Assembly: GCA_016866585.1 (NCBI GenBank)
Contig: VGMB01000091.1
Span: forward strand, 1-6,522
Direction: 5' to 3'
Origin: Chlamydiota bacterium
Lineage (GTDB): Bacteria; Chlamydiota; Chlamydiia; Chlamydiales; Rhabdochlamydiaceae
Length of the DNA stretch: 6,522 bases
Shown here: positions 4,925 to 6,522 of the stretch, one piece after another
Numbering within the stretch: position 1 is the first letter of the stretch
Layout: every line of letters starts with the position of its first letter
Translations under genes and position numbers: made by a program
Notes under the pieces: model-generated
Databases searched by the model: none
What the model saw: only the letters and a program-made list of their open reading frames with translations
Told to the model about the DNA's origin: nothing

Positions 4925-6241
4925 ATGGATAGCAGCCCTGATTTTGATAAACTCATTTCTCACCTGGACGAGCTAGAGCTCACCACTGTCCACGGAAGAA
5001 TTACTGAAGTTGTGGGCATGCTAATCAAGGCAGTAGTTCCCAATGTAAAAATGGGAGAAGTCTGCCTCATTAAAAGAGAATCAGAGCCTCTTATGGCAGA
5101 GGTTGTCGGTTTCACAAGGGATGAAGTCTTTTTATCACCACTCGGCGAAATGACAGGAATAGGCCCCTCCTCAGAGGTCATCCCTACCAGAATGCCCCTG
5201 CACATAAAAGTAGGGCCTCAACTTCTTGGAAGAGTCCTTAACGGTCTTGGACAGCCCCTTGACGTAGAAAAAAATGGCCCCCTAGTTCTCGAAGAGACCT
5301 TCTCTGTGGTAAACCCTCCTCCAGATCCCCTTACACGACAAAAAATTGAAAATCCACTATCAACAGGAGTGCGCTGCATAGATGGAGTACTCACCTGTGG
5401 TAAGGGACAAAGAATGGGTATATTCGCTGCCGCAGGCGGTGGTAAATCAACACTTCTTGGAATGATTGCCAAAGAAGCTATGGCTGATGTAAACGTCATC
5501 TCACTAATTGGTGAAAGGGGTAGAGAGGTTAGAGAGTTTTTGGAGCACGATCTGGGACCGGAGGGAATGAAACGTTCTGTTATCATCGTATCAACATCTG
5601 ACCAAGCAGCTCAGTTAAGACTCAATGCGGCCTACGTAGGAACAGCTATCGCTGAGTATTTCAGAGAGCAAGGTAAAACAGTCATCCTTATGATGGACTC
5701 CGTCACTAGATACGCAAGAGCCCTAAGAGAGATCGGCCTTGCTGCGGGCGAACCTCCAGCAAGAGCTGGATATACCCCATCAGTATTCGCTACGCTACCA
5801 AGACTTCTGGAAAGATCTGGTAACTCAGATAAAGGATCTATCACTGCATTCTATACTGTACTTGTAGCAGGTGATGATATGAACGAACCCGTTGCAGACG
5901 AGGTAAGGTCTATCCTCGATGGACACATCATTTTATCCAGTGAGCTTGCAAGACAGTACCATTATCCTGCTATTGATGTTTTATCCTCCGCTAGCCGCGT
6001 ACTCGGTCAAATCACAGACAAGGAACACTTACAGCTAATCGGAAAAGTCAGAGAAGTTCTAGCTAACTACAAAAAAAACGAACTACTCATACGTATCGGT
6101 GAATATAAACCTGGATCAGATAAAAATGCAGATTTCGCTATTAAATATATCGATAAAGTAAACCGCTTTTTAAAACAGGCCACAGATGAGACATCAAGCT
6201 TTGATGAGACTATGATCCAGCTAAAGGCATTATTCAGGTAA
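4925..6241 (+). CDS. cdsN: CdsN, T3SS ATPase (SctN)
   Basis: This 438-residue protein is full length for the family (CT669 about 440). It belongs to the F1/FliI/SctN ATPases. A beta-barrel N-terminal domain (about 20-90) includes GRITEVVG. The nucleotide-binding domain has Walker A FAAAGGGKST (167-176, Lys174), GERGREV (196-202) with the catalytic Glu197, Walker B VILMMDS (253-259, Asp258), and the signature PPARAGYTPSVFATLPRLLE (277-296). SSASRV (354-359) has Arg358, the likely arginine finger. The C-terminal helical domain ends at 438. The hexamer sits at the cytoplasmic face of the export gate, strips chaperones and unfolds substrates. Ala168 where the Walker A consensus has Gly is normal for SctN proteins. 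AAGGAG at 4914-4919 is five bases before the ATG. The short N-terminus fits membrane-associated regulation by the SctL stator. Confidence 0.97.
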   Translation: MDSSPDFDKLISHLDELELTTVHGRITEVVGMLIKAVVPNVKMGEVCLIKRESEPLMAEVVGFTRDEVFLSPLGEMTGIGPSSEVIPTRMPLHIKVGPQLLGRVLNGLGQPLDVEKNGPLVLEETFSVVNPPPDPLTRQKIENPLSTGVRCIDGVLTCGKGQRMGIFAAAGGGKSTLLGMIAKEAMADVNVISLIGERGREVREFLEHDLGPEGMKRSVIIVSTSDQAAQLRLNAAYVGTAIAEYFREQGKTVILMMDSVTRYARALREIGLAAGEPPARAGYTPSVFATLPRLLERSGNSDKGSITAFYTVLVAGDDMNEPVADEVRSILDGHIILSSELARQYHYPAIDVLSSASRVLGQITDKEHLQLIGKVREVLANYKKNELLIRIGEYKPGSDKNADFAIKYIDKVNRFLKQATDETSSFDETMIQLKALFR

Positions 6242-6298
6242 TTATTAAACACCTTGAAGAGCTTTAATATTTGCACATAAAAAGGAGACTTACCCCTC

Positions 6299-6522
6299 AT
6301 GAGCCAACCCGAGTACCCGCTGGAGCAAGTCACACTTATAAAACAAAAAAAACTTGATGAAGCTGAAAAAGTTTTAAAAGAACGCAAACTAGTACTTGAT
6401 AAAGAAAAAGACAAGCTCGTCACACTCGAAAAAGATAGAGACACTGTAAAAAAACACCGTGATGAAAAATTACAACAGCTTAGAGAGAAGTTAGACGAAG
6501 GAACGACGTCAGATAAAATCCA
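6299..6522 (+). CDS. cdsO: CdsO, T3SS ATPase stalk protein (SctO/YscO), 5' part
   Basis: The first 74 codons are present; the gene leaves the window at the right edge. The start is the ATG at 6299, with AAGGAG at 6282-6287 eleven bases upstream, a rather wide spacing. The protein begins MSQPEYPLEQVTLIKQKKLD and continues as a highly charged coiled coil (about 12-66, Lys/Glu/Asp-rich), then QLREKLDEGTTSDKI. As I recall it, CT670 of C. trachomatis has the same pattern, with YPLEPV near the start and QLREQLDDGTTSDAI in the same place; it has 168 residues, so roughly half is visible. SctO is the stalk inside the ATPase hexamer, like the F1 gamma subunit or FliJ, and links it to the export gate. 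It follows cdsN after 57 bases with no terminator. Confidence 0.93.
   Translation, partial: MSQPEYPLEQVTLIKQKKLDEAEKVLKERKLVLDKEKDKLVTLEKDRDTVKKHRDEKLQQLREKLDEGTTSDKI

Noticed and set aside
5423..5452. Walker A of CdsN begins with Ala168 instead of Gly
   Set aside because: SctN ATPases commonly have Ala at this place; the essential GKS is intact, so this is not a defect.
5218..5586. Minus-strand open frame of 122 codons inside cdsN
   Set aside because: Fully inside the conserved ATPase domain; composition is that of an antisense shadow.
6067..6444. Minus-strand open frame of 125 codons across the end of cdsN and start of cdsO
   Set aside because: It lies opposite two clearly coding genes, is a Ser/Phe-rich antisense product of Lys/Glu-rich coiled-coil codons, and resembles no known protein.
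1..6522. A wholly novel multi-gene system
   Set aside because: Every complete gene fits the known CT663-CT670 T3SS order, and the remaining part is an insertion sequence remnant. No extra gene, CRISPR array, tRNA or toxin-antitoxin pair was seen.

Overview
The window carries one end of a chlamydial type III secretion (T3SS) gene cluster, next to a decayed insertion sequence. From the left, the reading order on the + strand is an scc4-like chaperone gene, cdsD, cdsE, cdsF, cdsG, a CT668-like gene, cdsN and the start of cdsO. This is the order CT663 to CT670 in Chlamydia trachomatis. The proteins themselves support it: a double-FHA SctD protein, a needle subunit flanked by two small chaperone-like proteins, a clear SctN ATPase, and a CdsO coiled coil with its GTTSD motif. 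The DNA is AT-rich. The insertion sequence, and a CdsD much shorter than the roughly 830 residues known from Chlamydia, suggest a Chlamydiales member outside the genus Chlamydia, an environmental or 'Chlamydia-like' bacterium. The species cannot be fixed from this window.

Layout. Bases 1-551 hold, on the minus strand, part of a DDE transposase of the IS5 family (IS903-like); it runs off the left edge and has no usable start. A probable terminal inverted repeat at 647-664 marks the outer end of the element. Bases 665-913 contain no gene; there is a long imperfect hairpin at 693-746 and a weak promoter candidate at 849-877. The first transcription unit appears to be scc4-cdsD-cdsE-cdsF-cdsG (914-4092), with gaps of 12 to 47 bases. 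It ends at a strong intrinsic terminator (4131-4190). A promoter candidate overlaps the end of that terminator and would start a second unit: CT668-like gene, cdsN, cdsO (4241 to beyond the right edge).

How the genes work together. CdsD is the inner-membrane ring protein with cytoplasmic phosphopeptide-binding domains. CdsF polymerises into the needle and is probably held soluble by CdsE and CdsG. The CT668-like protein has a C-terminal helix resembling inner-rod (SctI) proteins. CdsN powers unfolding and export, and CdsO is its stalk protein. The Scc4 homologue is a secretion chaperone that, in C. trachomatis, also binds RNA polymerase. I found no wholly new system: the window is a conserved T3SS locus, and the interest lies in details of its regulation, in the rod candidate, and in the insertion sequence beside it.
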